Positions 41,435 to 50,212 of a DNA stretch of 64,000 nucleotides are shown piece by piece. Location: contig JAJVIN010000006.1 of the NCBI GenBank assembly GCA_022071945.1, forward strand, positions 104,911 through 168,910, in the 5' to 3' direction. Position numbers and translations under genes: made by a program. The notes beneath the pieces were generated by a model that did not search any database, had not been told where the DNA came from, and saw only the letters and a list, made by a program, of their open reading frames with translations. Each line of letters starts with the position of its first letter. Position 1 is the stretch's first letter. The stretch is from Thermoanaerobaculia bacterium. Its GTDB lineage: Bacteria > Acidobacteriota > Thermoanaerobaculia > UBA5066.

Positions 41435-44311
41435 CTAGGACATCTTCATGATCCGCGGGGTGATGAAGATCATCAGCTCATCCGTCTCCTCTGCATCGGC
41501 CCGGTTCTTGAACAGGTTGCCCAGAAGAGGAATCTTCCAGAGCCCCGGAACCATGTTGCGCTGGCTGTTGGTCGTCAGCTTCATGATTCCACCGATGACG
41601 GCCGTCCCCCCGTCGCGAACGAGCAGCTGGGTCCTGGCGTCCCGGGTCGAGAGCGGGACGTTCCCGCCTCCCGCGATGTTGATGCCCGAAAGGGGTTCGC
41701 GCCGCTGGATCGCGATCTCCATCATGACGGTCCCCTCGGCGGTGATGAACGGCGTCACATCGAGCCGGGTCGTGGCGTCGACATAGAGCACGCTCGTCGT
41801 GTTGTTCACGGTCGTCTGGATCGGGACCTGGGTACCTGACTGGATGGAGGCCATCGTCCCCTGAGCCGCCTGAATCTTGGGGCTCGAGATGATCTTTGCG
41901 AGACCGCGGCTCTCGGCGGCAGAAAGGGCCATGTTGAGCCGGAAGGAATCGAGAACGTTGGCGAGGGAGACCCCGATCAACTCGGGGCCCGCGGGCAGGG
42001 CGACACCGCCGCGAACCGACCCGCTGTTGGGGAAGACCAGCCCGGTCGAGTTGCCAAAGTTGTTGTTGGCCTGGCCGACGAAGTTCCAGGAGATACCCAG
42101 GCTCTCCGAGAAATTCCTCTTGGCCTCGACGATCCGCGCCTCGATCATGACCTGCATCGGCGGCGTGTCGAGATTCCTGATCAGGTCCAGAACGACCGGG
42201 AGATTCTCGGCCAGTTCCTTGATGATGAGGCTGTTGGAGCGGTTGTCGAAGAGCACGTCACCGCGAGGCGTCATGACCTGCTTGATCAGGCTCTGCAGCG
42301 CTCCGCCGCGTGCATACGAGAGCTTCTGGATGATGGTGCGCGTTGGCCTGTTCTGTTCCTGCGCCTTGATGAGGCGCTGCTTTTCAGCCTCTTCGTTTGC
42401 GAGCTTGCCCGTGGGGGCGATTCGCATGACGTTCCCCTCGAGAACGTAACCGAGGCCGTTGATCTTCAAGATCAACTCGAGAGCTTGGTCCCACGGGATG
42501 TCCGTGAGGCTGACCGTCACGGTCCCGCGGACATCCGGGTCGAGGACGATGTTCAGTCCGGTCAGGTCGCTGAACTTCTGAAGGGTGTCCTTGACGTCCG
42601 CGTCCTTGAGGTTGAGGGTGATGGGCTCGCCCGTGTATTGCTTCTCCGCGCTCCCCATGACCCGCGCCTCGTACGGATTCGACAGGTCACGAGAGGACTT
42701 CGGAGCGTCCTGCTGATTGATCAGGGCTTCGGCCGCCTCCATCAGCGCACGGTCCTCGGAGGACCGGACCGGCTTGCGGGGCGAGGGGACCTCCGGCTTG
42801 GGAGAGACAACGGGCGGCTGCTCCGGCTTGGCGGCCGTCTTGATCTCGGCAGGACGAGAGACCGGCTCGGCGGCGGGCGCCACGGGCGCGGTGTGCTCGA
42901 CTGCTTGCGCCGCGGGAGCGGCGGGCTCGGCCGGAGCCGGCGCGGCCACGGTGGCCGGGGCCGTTTCAATCGTGGCCTGAACGGCTTCGGGAGCCTTGGG
43001 CGCGGACGCCTGGGAGGCGACAGCAGGCGCTTCGGCCGGCTTCGGGGGTGTCACGGGTTCGGTCTGCTGCGCGACGCGAGCCTCCGCGGCAGCGGGAGGC
43101 GTGGAGACCGTCACCGTGGAGACTGTCACCGCGGGCTCGACAACCACCGCGGGCTCGGGCTTGACTTGCGAACTCTCCGCAAGCGTGGCGGCCGGAGCCG
43201 CTTTCGCGGGCTCGGCAGCCGGCGCGACCTTCGCGGCGGCGGGCTCCTCGAATTCCCGGGACTCGAACGACCCGGAGCGCGGAACCGAGGCGACCTGAGC
43301 TTGCGGGGCAAACGTGACCTTCAGGCCCTTGCCGGTGGACGCGACCTGTGGAGCGATCGCCTCTCTGAGGTCGAAGACGATCCGGGTGACCGGTTCGGGC
43401 TGGCCGCGGAACTGCGAGACTCGGACCTTGTTCACGGGGCCCGAACCGACCTCATGAGTCTTCTGGGCTCCGTTCTTGACGCCCGTGAGGTCGACCACAT
43501 ACCGAGGAGGATTGGCGAGGAGGAAGGCTTCGTAGCCGAAGGCTCCGTCTCCCGTGATCGTGATGTCGACCGCTTCCGGGCCCCGGTTTCGGGCATCGAT
43601 CGAGGTGAGGCGGGAAGCCGGCTTGCCGGCCGCCTCGACCTTCACGAAGCCCTGCTTGTCCGCCTCGGTGGAGAGCGCGACGGGGCTCGGCGCCACGGGA
43701 GGATCGGGCACCGCCGCGGGCGAGGGAGCGGGCGCGGGTGCCGGGACATTCTCGGCGACCACGACGGCCGGCGCAGGCAGCGCCGCCACCGTTTCCACGG
43801 CCGGCTCGGAGACCGATCCCGGCTTTCGCGCGAGTTTCACCGCCAGCGCGGACGAACCCGGCTCGGTGCCGATGCTGGGATCCAGGGCGAATTCGCTCGC
43901 CAGCTCGATCTGAACATGCGGCCGGCCGAGCTCGGTGAACGAGCGTACGGTGACCTGGCTCACCCCATGGGGCCCCGGGGGCACTCTCGGGGGCTCGAGG
44001 CCTTGCAGCGGCGAGGCGTTGGAGAGATCGATGACGACCCGCTTGCCGTCGTCCCGGGTATAGACCGTCGGAGACAGCGAACCGGAACCGGACAGCAGGA
44101 GACGGGGTGTCTCGCCGTCGGCGACAAATGATGCCCCCGTCAACTCCACGGGTCTTCCCGCATCGGCTGCCGTGGCGACGGCTCCATCAGTGGCAGAAGA
44201 ACTGGCCGCCACCGATGTCCCGTGCGACGCGCATCCCGCCGCAGTCAGCGAGGCGAGTGCCACCAGAGCGGCGAAGGCGGGTGCAGCGCCCCTTCCTCCG
44301 TGAAACCTCAT
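41435..44311 (-). CDS. pilQ: Type IV pilus secretin
   Basis: 958 residues. The ATG at 44311 has GGGAGGAA upstream; a longer frame exists but is not needed. The signal peptide ends TAAGC, possibly lipidated. Two AMIN domains (about 55-165 and 240-350) bind peptidoglycan, then an Ala/Pro-rich linker of about 200 residues. The secretin part has the STN/N0-like region (ITLNLKDADVKDTLQKFSDL), the N1 region (RTIIQKLSYARGGALQSLIK) and the channel ending LWKIPLLGNLFKNR. It forms the outer-membrane pore for the pilus. Confidence 0.95.
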   Translation of the reverse strand: MRFHGGRGAAPAFAALVALASLTAAGCASHGTSVAASSSATDGAVATAADAGRPVELTGASFVADGETPRLLLSGSGSLSPTVYTRDDGKRVVIDLSNASPLQGLEPPRVPPGPHGVSQVTVRSFTELGRPHVQIELASEFALDPSIGTEPGSSALAVKLARKPGSVSEPAVETVAALPAPAVVVAENVPAPAPAPSPAAVPDPPVAPSPVALSTEADKQGFVKVEAAGKPASRLTSIDARNRGPEAVDITITGDGAFGYEAFLLANPPRYVVDLTGVKNGAQKTHEVGSGPVNKVRVSQFRGQPEPVTRIVFDLREAIAPQVASTGKGLKVTFAPQAQVASVPRSGSFESREFEEPAAAKVAPAAEPAKAAPAATLAESSQVKPEPAVVVEPAVTVSTVTVSTPPAAAEARVAQQTEPVTPPKPAEAPAVASQASAPKAPEAVQATIETAPATVAAPAPAEPAAPAAQAVEHTAPVAPAAEPVSRPAEIKTAAKPEQPPVVSPKPEVPSPRKPVRSSEDRALMEAAEALINQQDAPKSSRDLSNPYEARVMGSAEKQYTGEPITLNLKDADVKDTLQKFSDLTGLNIVLDPDVRGTVTVSLTDIPWDQALELILKINGLGYVLEGNVMRIAPTGKLANEEAEKQRLIKAQEQNRPTRTIIQKLSYARGGALQSLIKQVMTPRGDVLFDNRSNSLIIKELAENLPVVLDLIRNLDTPPMQVMIEARIVEAKRNFSESLGISWNFVGQANNNFGNSTGLVFPNSGSVRGGVALPAGPELIGVSLANVLDSFRLNMALSAAESRGLAKIISSPKIQAAQGTMASIQSGTQVPIQTTVNNTTSVLYVDATTRLDVTPFITAEGTVMMEIAIQRREPLSGINIAGGGNVPLSTRDARTQLLVRDGGTAVIGGIMKLTTNSQRNMVPGLWKIPLLGNLFKNRADAEETDELMIFITPRIMKMS

Positions 44312-44424
44312 GTTTCCTCCCCCAGATGTCTTTCGCGTTTTCGTCGAGTTCTGCCACCGGGCGTCGCCGGCGGACGTCATTCCGTGATCGAGATCCGAGC
44401 CTCTATTCATTCCGCCGCCCCCGT

Positions 44425-44946
44425 CTACTTCTTCTGCTGGAAAGCCAGCGCTTTGACCACATCCCGGAACGGCTTCGGGCTCGTCGGATCATTCACGTTC
44501 TGACGGAACGTCACGGAGGACGGAGTGATCTCCGTGACCTCTCCGTCGAAGACCGTGGAGCCTTTCCGGAGCAAGTAGGACTTGTTATCGGATCCGCGCA
44601 TCATGGCCATCCAGCCCGATTTCGTCCGGATCGTTCCCTGCAATTCGAGCTCGTCCACCGTCATTCCGGCGATTCCCGGAATTCCCGACCGCTCGACTTG
44701 CTTTCTGATGAGAAGGGACCGGAACGGATCCCGGCGCCCGCGGACCTCGTAGGTGTACACGGGAGCGGCCAGGTCCTCCCCGATGTTGGGCATCTTTGGC
44801 GCGGCCTCGGGAGCCGCCGCGGGAGGCTGGGCCCCAGCGGGCTGGGCCCCGACGGGAGGCGCCGGAGCCTGCGCCTGGGCCTCAAGTCCCACGCCCGCGA
44901 AAAGGACGAGAGCCAAAACGGACGTCACTTTTCGAATCGCACGCAT
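44425..44946 (-). CDS. pilP: Type IV pilus assembly protein PilP
   Basis: 173 residues. A signal peptide, a Pro/Ala/Gln linker, and then the beta-domain RRDPFRSLLIRK, LELQGTIRTKSGWMAMMRGS and LLRKGSTVFDGEVTEI, which match PilP. The usual lipobox Cys is absent, so it may be anchored by its signal helix. PilP links the PilNO inner-membrane complex to PilQ. It starts one base after the pilO stop. Confidence 0.92.
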   Translation of the reverse strand: MRAIRKVTSVLALVLFAGVGLEAQAQAPAPPVGAQPAGAQPPAAAPEAAPKMPNIGEDLAAPVYTYEVRGRRDPFRSLLIRKQVERSGIPGIAGMTVDELELQGTIRTKSGWMAMMRGSDNKSYLLRKGSTVFDGEVTEITPSSVTFRQNVNDPTSPKPFRDVVKALAFQQKK

Positions 44947-44947
44947 A

Positions 44948-45586
44948 TCACTTCGCTCCCGCCGCGCCCCGAGCCCCCGCTGGAGCGGCGCCGGCTTGGT
45001 CTTGGTCGCTCTCGGGCAGGTAGACGAACGTCTTGGCGGTGAACGTCGCGTTGATCGTCCGTCCCGCCGGGTCGTTCACGTAGCCCGTCATCACCAAGTT
45101 GTCGACGTTGATGATTCGGGGGAAGCGAGCCATCCGGTCGAAGAAGAGGGCTAGATTGTGATAGGTGCCATCGATCTGGATCTGGATGGGCCACTCCGCA
45201 TAGAAGTCCTTCGCGATGAAGGCCTGGGGGCTGAACCGGCGGAGGAAGAAATCTCCCTGCCGCACGAGCGCCTCGATCTTCTTGATCAGCTCCTCCGTGT
45301 TCCTCTGCTGAGGAAGGATCTGGAGAAGGCGCTGAAGGTCGAGCTCGATCCGCCGGACTTCCTCTCGAAGCTGGGGCAGCCGGCGCTCGGCCGCCCGGCC
45401 CGCCGCGATCTTCTCGTCCAGCGCGGCGATTTCCCGCTTCTTGCCTTCGATTCGGGCCCGCATCTCCTCGAAGTTTGGCGGAGCGTAGTAGGTACAGAGT
45501 ACGAACAGGACGATGCCGATGGCGGCACCGATTCCAAGGCCAAAGTACCAGGGTTTGCTCTCGAGTTGCTTCAGGTCCAAAGCCAC
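44948..45586 (-). CDS. pilO: Type IV pilus assembly protein PilO
   Basis: 212 residues. One N-terminal membrane helix (FGLGIGAAIGIVLFVLCTYY), a coiled coil (MRARIEGKKREIAALDEKIA) and a ferredoxin-like periplasmic domain (IQIQIDGTYHNLALFFDRMA), as in PilO. It forms the inner-membrane alignment complex with PilN, 12 bases upstream. The C-terminal tail is rich in Ala and Gly. Confidence 0.93.
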   Translation of the reverse strand: MALDLKQLESKPWYFGLGIGAAIGIVLFVLCTYYAPPNFEEMRARIEGKKREIAALDEKIAAGRAAERRLPQLREEVRRIELDLQRLLQILPQQRNTEELIKKIEALVRQGDFFLRRFSPQAFIAKDFYAEWPIQIQIDGTYHNLALFFDRMARFPRIINVDNLVMTGYVNDPAGRTINATFTAKTFVYLPESDQDQAGAAPAGARGAAGAK

Positions 45587-45598
45587 AGCCGCCCTCCT

Positions 45599-46312
45599 TC
45601 AGCGCCCCGCAACCAGTGCCAGCGTCCCGGGAGCGGGCTCGCCGGTAGGGCGGCCGGCCGGAATCTGCGCCTTTTTCGCCGGCTCAGCCGGCACGGCGCC
45701 GGGCTGGGGCGGAGTCTCTCCTTGAGGCTTGGGTTCGCCTTGGGTCCGGTCCAAGTTCTTGAAGACGAAATCGAGCCGGAAGGTATAGAGAGAGGGAGCC
45801 GAGCCCGTCGCCGTAATCTCCTGAAGCGTCGGCTCGTCGAACGACTTGACCTTCTTCAGGTTCTCCAGGAAGTTCGCAACGGCGGGTGGATTGAGGGCCT
45901 TGCCGGAGAGCCTGATCGAGTTCGAGTTGTACTCCATGTTCTCCAGCCACAAGAGATCGGGCAGCGCGCTCGAGACCTCGTCCATCAGCCTCACGGGACC
46001 CTTCTGGTTCTCCTTGAGGTTGTTGATCAGATCGACCTTCTTTTTCAGGCGGTCCCTCTTGTTTTCGAAGTCCTTGACTTCTCTAAGGATACTCTCGAGC
46101 CGGGCCACCTCGCGCTGCTTCTCGGCGATCTCCGTGTTGAGCCTGTTCGTCTCGGAGTTCAGGACCCACCACTGGATAAGGATGGCCAGGAGACCCAGCA
46201 CGATGCCGCTCGCGAGCAGGATCACGTTCAGCTGCCCGGCCCCGCCGAGTGCGGCCACGCCTTTTTTCTTCTTCGCCGGTTTCGCTTCCGGGAGAAGATT
46301 GATTTTGATCAT
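45599..46312 (-). CDS. pilN: Type IV pilus assembly protein PilN
   Basis: 237 residues. The N-terminus MIKINLLPEAKPAKKK is the conserved cytoplasmic tail that binds PilM. A membrane helix (VILLASGIVLGLLAILIQWW), a coiled coil and a small periplasmic domain follow. A Pro/Gly-rich C-terminal extension is longer than usual. It lies 12 bases after pilM. Confidence 0.93.
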   Translation of the reverse strand: MIKINLLPEAKPAKKKKGVAALGGAGQLNVILLASGIVLGLLAILIQWWVLNSETNRLNTEIAEKQREVARLESILREVKDFENKRDRLKKKVDLINNLKENQKGPVRLMDEVSSALPDLLWLENMEYNSNSIRLSGKALNPPAVANFLENLKKVKSFDEPTLQEITATGSAPSLYTFRLDFVFKNLDRTQGEPKPQGETPPQPGAVPAEPAKKAQIPAGRPTGEPAPGTLALVAGR

Positions 46313-46324
46313 CGTGCCCTCTCC

Positions 46325-47380
46325 TTACTCGCCCAGCTTTCGGATCCCGAGGCCGACGGCCACGGCGAGAGCCGGCGAGTGATCGGATAGCCATTTCGAA
46401 TCGACCGTCTTCTCGTCCCAGGTCACGGACCGGAACGGGTTGAGCATCTCGACGGGAAGGTTGAACTTGTCCTTCAGAACTGCGTCGAGATCCTTGACCT
46501 TGGCTCCCCCTCCGGCGATGACGATCGAATCGACCGCCTCCTGGCCCGAGGTCGCCTTGAAGAAGTCCAGGGTCTTCTGGAGTTCGTTGGCCACGTCCTG
46601 CGAGACTTCCCGCAGGACTTCGTCGACCTTGGCCGGACTCTGGCCTCCCGTCGTCTCGCCCTTCTTCAGCGCTTCTGCCTGCTCGAAGCTGAGCGAGAAC
46701 TCCTTCTGGAGGGCATCGGTGAACTGGTTCCCGCCGAACGTGATGTCGCGCCAGAACACGGTCTGCCCCGACGCGAGGATGTTGACGTTCATCACCGAGG
46801 CGCCGATGTTGACGAGCGCCACCACCCGGGTGGGATCCAACCCGTAATTCACCTCGTAGCAGTTCTGGAGTGCGAACGCATCGACGTCGACCAGCGCGGG
46901 GACGCGTCCCGCCTGCGTGACGACGTTCTTGAAGTCGTCCACCTTTTCCTTTTTCGCCGCGACGAGCAAGACTCCCATCGTCTCGCCGATCGCTCCGGGA
47001 TCCAGAACCACGTAGTCGAGGTAAACGTCATTGATGTCGAACGGGACGTACTGCTCGGCCTCCCACCGGATCGATTCGGAGAGTTCCTCTTCCGGCATCG
47101 TCGGAAGTTGGATCTTCTTCACGATCACGGAGTGACCGGAAACCGAGACGGCGACGTTCGGGTTCTTGACGGCGGTCGAGGAGAGGAGACGGGTGATCGT
47201 CTCGACGACGAGCGACGAGTCCATGATGGCCCCGTCGACGATCGCCTCGGGAGAAAGGACCTCGATCCCCGCCTTCACGAGATTGAATCTGCCTTCTTTT
47301 CCCTCCTTCAGTTCCACCAGCTTCACAGAAGAAGAGCCGATGTCCAACCCCAGGAGGTTCTTTTGCTTTCGGAACAGCAC
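46325..47380 (-). CDS. pilM: Type IV pilus assembly ATPase-like protein PilM
   Basis: 351 residues from the GTG at 47380, preceded by GGGAGGGAG; an upstream frame adds unlikely sequence. It has the FtsA/actin-like fold: LLGLDIGSSSVKLVELK, VALVNIGASVMNVNILASG and VIAGGGAKVKDLDAVLKDKF. It sits on the cytoplasmic face, binds ATP and the PilN tail, and helps recruit the motor ATPases, which are not in this window. It opens the pilMNOPQ operon. A perfect TTGACA lies on the minus strand at about 47490 but has no good -10. Confidence 0.94.
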   Translation of the reverse strand: MLFRKQKNLLGLDIGSSSVKLVELKEGKEGRFNLVKAGIEVLSPEAIVDGAIMDSSLVVETITRLLSSTAVKNPNVAVSVSGHSVIVKKIQLPTMPEEELSESIRWEAEQYVPFDINDVYLDYVVLDPGAIGETMGVLLVAAKKEKVDDFKNVVTQAGRVPALVDVDAFALQNCYEVNYGLDPTRVVALVNIGASVMNVNILASGQTVFWRDITFGGNQFTDALQKEFSLSFEQAEALKKGETTGGQSPAKVDEVLREVSQDVANELQKTLDFFKATSGQEAVDSIVIAGGGAKVKDLDAVLKDKFNLPVEMLNPFRSVTWDEKTVDSKWLSDHSPALAVAVGLGIRKLGE

Positions 47381-47516
47381 GATACGGTCTCCCTCCCTTA
47401 CGCTCCAAAGCCGTCGCAGGGGCATTTCGTCATGGCGGCAAAGCGACCTGATTACCACGTGATTCTCGCGCTTCCCCCCCGGTCGCTGTCAAGGAGATCC
47501 AGACGTGGTCCGCCCC

Positions 47517-47545
47517 TTGCGAACTCCTTTCTTTCGAGATATAAA
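47517..47545 (+). promoter_or_regulatory. Sigma-70 promoter of rpmB
   Basis: TTGCGA (47517-47522), a 17-base spacer and TATAAA (47540-47545). The predicted transcription start is near 47552, leaving an untranslated leader of about 108 bases before the rpmB ATG. Confidence 0.75.
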
Positions 47546-47659
47546 CGCGCTTCTGTAAGGGCCACTCTGCGGGGCACAGGGCTCGGTGTTCGTGTTTGAC
47601 CTGCCCGTCCGACGCAAGGCCACCCAAAGACTCTTGGCGACAAGCGGAGTAGTGTCATC

Positions 47660-47854
47660 ATGGCTCAGAGTTGCGTAGTTTGCGGAAAGAAACCCGTGGC
47701 AGGCCACCGGATCAGCCACGCCCACAACGTCTCCAACCGGCAGTTCAAGCCGAACTTGAGGCGTGTTCGCGCCGCCACACCTGGCGGCTCACGGCGGGTC
47801 CGCGTCTGCACGCGCTGCCTGAGAACCGGCGAGATCCAGAAGGTCGTCCGCTAG
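47660..47854 (+). CDS. rpmB: 50S ribosomal protein L28
   Basis: 64 residues, the usual length. CVVCGKKPVAGHRISHAHN at the N-terminus and VRVCTRCLRTGEIQKV near the end give two CxxC pairs, so this is the zinc-binding form of L28. It is monocistronic, with its own promoter and terminator, divergent from pilM. The ribosome site is weak (GCGGAG 12 bases upstream). Confidence 0.96.
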   Translation: MAQSCVVCGKKPVAGHRISHAHNVSNRQFKPNLRRVRAATPGGSRRVRVCTRCLRTGEIQKVVR

Positions 47855-47880
47855 TCCGGGGAGCCCTCCAGGCCCCTCGC

Positions 47881-47909
47881 AAGCCCGCTTCAAGCGGGCT
47901 TCTTCATTT
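47881..47909 (+). terminator. Intrinsic terminator of rpmB
   Basis: AAGCCCGCTT and AAGCGGGCTT (47881-47901) form a near-perfect stem with a minimal loop, followed by CTTCATTTC. It lies about 27 bases after the stop and overlaps the 3' end of the convergent rel gene. Confidence 0.75.
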
Positions 47910-50120
47910 CTCGGGCCCGGTTCCCGCTCCGGGTCCCGGCAAGACAGCCGGCCGGTGAGTGTGGAACTTGCGCCGCACCTGCGTCACGCCGGGGACCCCG
48001 CGGATCGCGATCAAGAGCCTGTCCAGATGCTTGCGGTCCGGAGTCGTCAGGGTCGCGGTGATGACGGCGTTTCCGTCCTTCATCGCCCGCGCATCGATCG
48101 ACTGGATGTTGGATTCCGCGTCCGAGATCACCTTCGTGATCCGCGCGAGCATTCCCTTCCGGTCCTCGGTCAAGATTTCCATGTCGACCGTGAACGAGTG
48201 GTCCTTGACTGACTCCCACTCGACCTCGATCTCGCGCCCCGGATCGACGAGCAAGCTCTTGACGTTCGGACACGCCGAGGCGTGGACCGAGACTCCGCGG
48301 CCTCGCGTGATGTAGCCGATGACGTCATCCCCGGGCACGGGCTTGCAACATTCGGCCAGGGCCACCAGGAGATCGTTGTCCCCCTTGACCCTTATGCCCG
48401 ATCCCCCGAACGGGAGGATCTTCCTCACCACGGCCCGCAGACCCGATGCCTTCTCGGGTTTCCCCTCCGCGCCCGCCTCCTCCTCGGCCGGGAAGAGCTT
48501 CTGGACGACGAACTTCGGAACGAGCTTGCCAAACCCGATGTCGGCCAGGAGGTCGTCGGTCCGGGCGGCCCCGAGCTCGGCGAGGTGAGGGTCGAAGGCC
48601 TTCGTGTCCAGAAGCTTCGCCAGCCGCCGGCCGGACTTCTTCAGCTCCCGCTCCAGGAGCCGCTTGCCGACCTCGATGGCGCGGTCCTTCTCGGCTGAAT
48701 GGATGAAGGCCTTGATCTTGTTCCGGGCGCGCGACGTGACGACGAAGGTCAGCCAGTCCCGGGAGGGCTGCGCCACCGGGGAGGTCAGGATCTCGATCCG
48801 GTCGCCATTCTGAAGAGGCGTCTTCAAGGGCACGAGCCGCCCGTTGAGCCGGGCCCCGACGCACCGGTGACCGACGTCCGTGTGGATCCGGTAGGCGAAG
48901 TCCACGGGGGTCGCCCCGCGCGGGAACGCGAAGACCTCGCCCCGCGGCGAAAACGTGTAGACCTCGTCGGGAAAGAGGTCCAGCTTCAACGACGAGAGGA
49001 ACTCCCGCGGGTCTTTCACCTCACGCGTCGTCTCGAGAATTTGTCTCAGGAACGCGACCCGCTTCTCGTCCAGCCTCGGATCGAGCTTCCCTTCCTTGTA
49101 CTTCCAGTGGGCCGCGATCCCCTGCTCGGCCACGGCATCCATGTCTCGCGTCCGGATCTGCACCTCGAACGCCAGCGAGCCCTCGCCCACCACCGACGTG
49201 TGGAGGGACTGGTAGAGATTCGCCTTCGGCATGGCAATGTAGTCCTTGAACCTCCCGGGCACCGGCCGCCACGCCTGATGGACCACGCCCAGCGCCTTGT
49301 AGCACTCCTCCCGCGACTCGACGATGACGCGGAACGCGAGCACGTCGTAGAGCTGGTCGATCGGGATGGCCTGGCGGATCAGCTTCTGGCGCATCGACCA
49401 GAGCCGCTTCACCCGGCCCGTGACCTCGGCCCTCACGCCCGCCGCCTCCATCTCCTGCGAGAGCTGCATGCGGACTCTTTCCATCGAGGCCGAGGACGCC
49501 TTCATCCTCTCGTCGATGGCCGTGTTGAGGGCCCTCCATTCCTCGGGGTAGAGGAACTTGAACGAGAGGTCCTCGAGCTCACCCTTCATCCGGCCTATGC
49601 CGAGCCGGTTCGCCAGGGGCGCGTAGATTTCCAGGGTTTCCGCGGCCACGGCCCGTCTCTTCGGCTCGGGCAAGTGCTCCAGAGTCCTCATGTTGTGGAG
49701 CCGGTCAGCCAGCTTGACCAGGATGACGCGGATGTCGTCGGTCGTGGCCAGGAGCATCTTGCGGAAAGTCTCGGCCTGCTGGGCCTCCTTCGACTTGTAT
49801 TCGAACTTCCCGATCTTCGTGACCCCGTCGACGAGGTGGGCGACCTCCTTGCCGAACAACTCCTCGAGGCGCTCCCGAGTCACCGGAGTGTCCTCGAGGA
49901 CATCGTGGAGGAGGCCGGTGGCGATGGAGACCTCGTCGAGGTGCATCTGCGCGAGGATCATCGCGACGTTCAGCGGATGAATGAGGTAGGGCTCCCCCGA
50001 CGATCTCAGCTGCCCCCTGTGGGAGTGAGCCGAGAGCACGTAGGCGCGCCGCAGCATGTCCTCGTCGAAGCGGGGCAGGAAGCGCTCGACCTCCTCGAGG
50101 ATGTCCTCGAACCTCAGCAC
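47904..50120 (-). CDS. spoT: Bifunctional (p)ppGpp synthetase/hydrolase, Rel/SpoT
   Basis: 738 residues. The hydrolase HD domain has HSHRGQLR, LLHDVLEDT and DRLHNMRTL, so hydrolysis looks active. The synthetase has DVLAFRVIV, GRFKDYIAMPKANLYQSLHT and EVQIRTRDMD; its RxKD motif is that of bifunctional enzymes rather than RelA. TGS (FPRGATPVDFAYRIHTDVGH), a zinc-finger-like helical region (ECCKPVPGDDVIGY) and a C-terminal ACT domain follow. It controls the stringent response. The GTG lies 7 bases after a -10 hexamer, suggesting a leaderless mRNA. The symbol rel would serve equally well. Confidence 0.95.
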   Translation of the reverse strand: MLRFEDILEEVERFLPRFDEDMLRRAYVLSAHSHRGQLRSSGEPYLIHPLNVAMILAQMHLDEVSIATGLLHDVLEDTPVTRERLEELFGKEVAHLVDGVTKIGKFEYKSKEAQQAETFRKMLLATTDDIRVILVKLADRLHNMRTLEHLPEPKRRAVAAETLEIYAPLANRLGIGRMKGELEDLSFKFLYPEEWRALNTAIDERMKASSASMERVRMQLSQEMEAAGVRAEVTGRVKRLWSMRQKLIRQAIPIDQLYDVLAFRVIVESREECYKALGVVHQAWRPVPGRFKDYIAMPKANLYQSLHTSVVGEGSLAFEVQIRTRDMDAVAEQGIAAHWKYKEGKLDPRLDEKRVAFLRQILETTREVKDPREFLSSLKLDLFPDEVYTFSPRGEVFAFPRGATPVDFAYRIHTDVGHRCVGARLNGRLVPLKTPLQNGDRIEILTSPVAQPSRDWLTFVVTSRARNKIKAFIHSAEKDRAIEVGKRLLERELKKSGRRLAKLLDTKAFDPHLAELGAARTDDLLADIGFGKLVPKFVVQKLFPAEEEAGAEGKPEKASGLRAVVRKILPFGGSGIRVKGDNDLLVALAECCKPVPGDDVIGYITRGRGVSVHASACPNVKSLLVDPGREIEVEWESVKDHSFTVDMEILTEDRKGMLARITKVISDAESNIQSIDARAMKDGNAVITATLTTPDRKHLDRLLIAIRGVPGVTQVRRKFHTHRPAVLPGPGAGTGPEK

Positions 50121-50127
50121 GCTTTTG

Positions 50128-50155
50128 ATTATCGAGAAAAAGATCCGGCCCTCAA
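50128..50155 (-). promoter_or_regulatory. Possible leaderless promoter of spoT/rel
   Basis: On the minus strand TTGAGG (50155-50150), a 16-base spacer and GATAAT (50133-50128), then 7 bases to the GTG at 50120. No ribosome site is visible. Confidence 0.5.
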
Positions 50156-50159
50156 GACA

Positions 50160-50188
50160 GAAGTGGCGGCCGCGACGGCCGCCACTTC
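50160..50188. terminator. Perfect 13-base hairpin between secF and spoT
   Basis: GAAGTGGCGGCCG (50160-50172) and CGGCCGCCACTTC (50176-50188) with a 3-base loop. It starts about 25 bases after the secF stop. No T-tract adjoins it on either strand, so it may stabilise the mRNA end or aid termination. Confidence 0.55.
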
Positions 50189-50212
50189 AGAAAGGCTCGT
50201 GAAAAACCGCGT

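Noticed and set aside
42485..44131. Plus-strand frame of 548 codons rich in Arg, Gly, Leu
   Set aside because: Shadow of pilQ's Ala/Pro-rich linker; composition is typical of antisense frames in GC-rich DNA.
47481..47500. TTGACA on the minus strand upstream of pilM
   Set aside because: No acceptable -10 hexamer at 16-18 bases; the nearest candidate is 19 bases away and weak.
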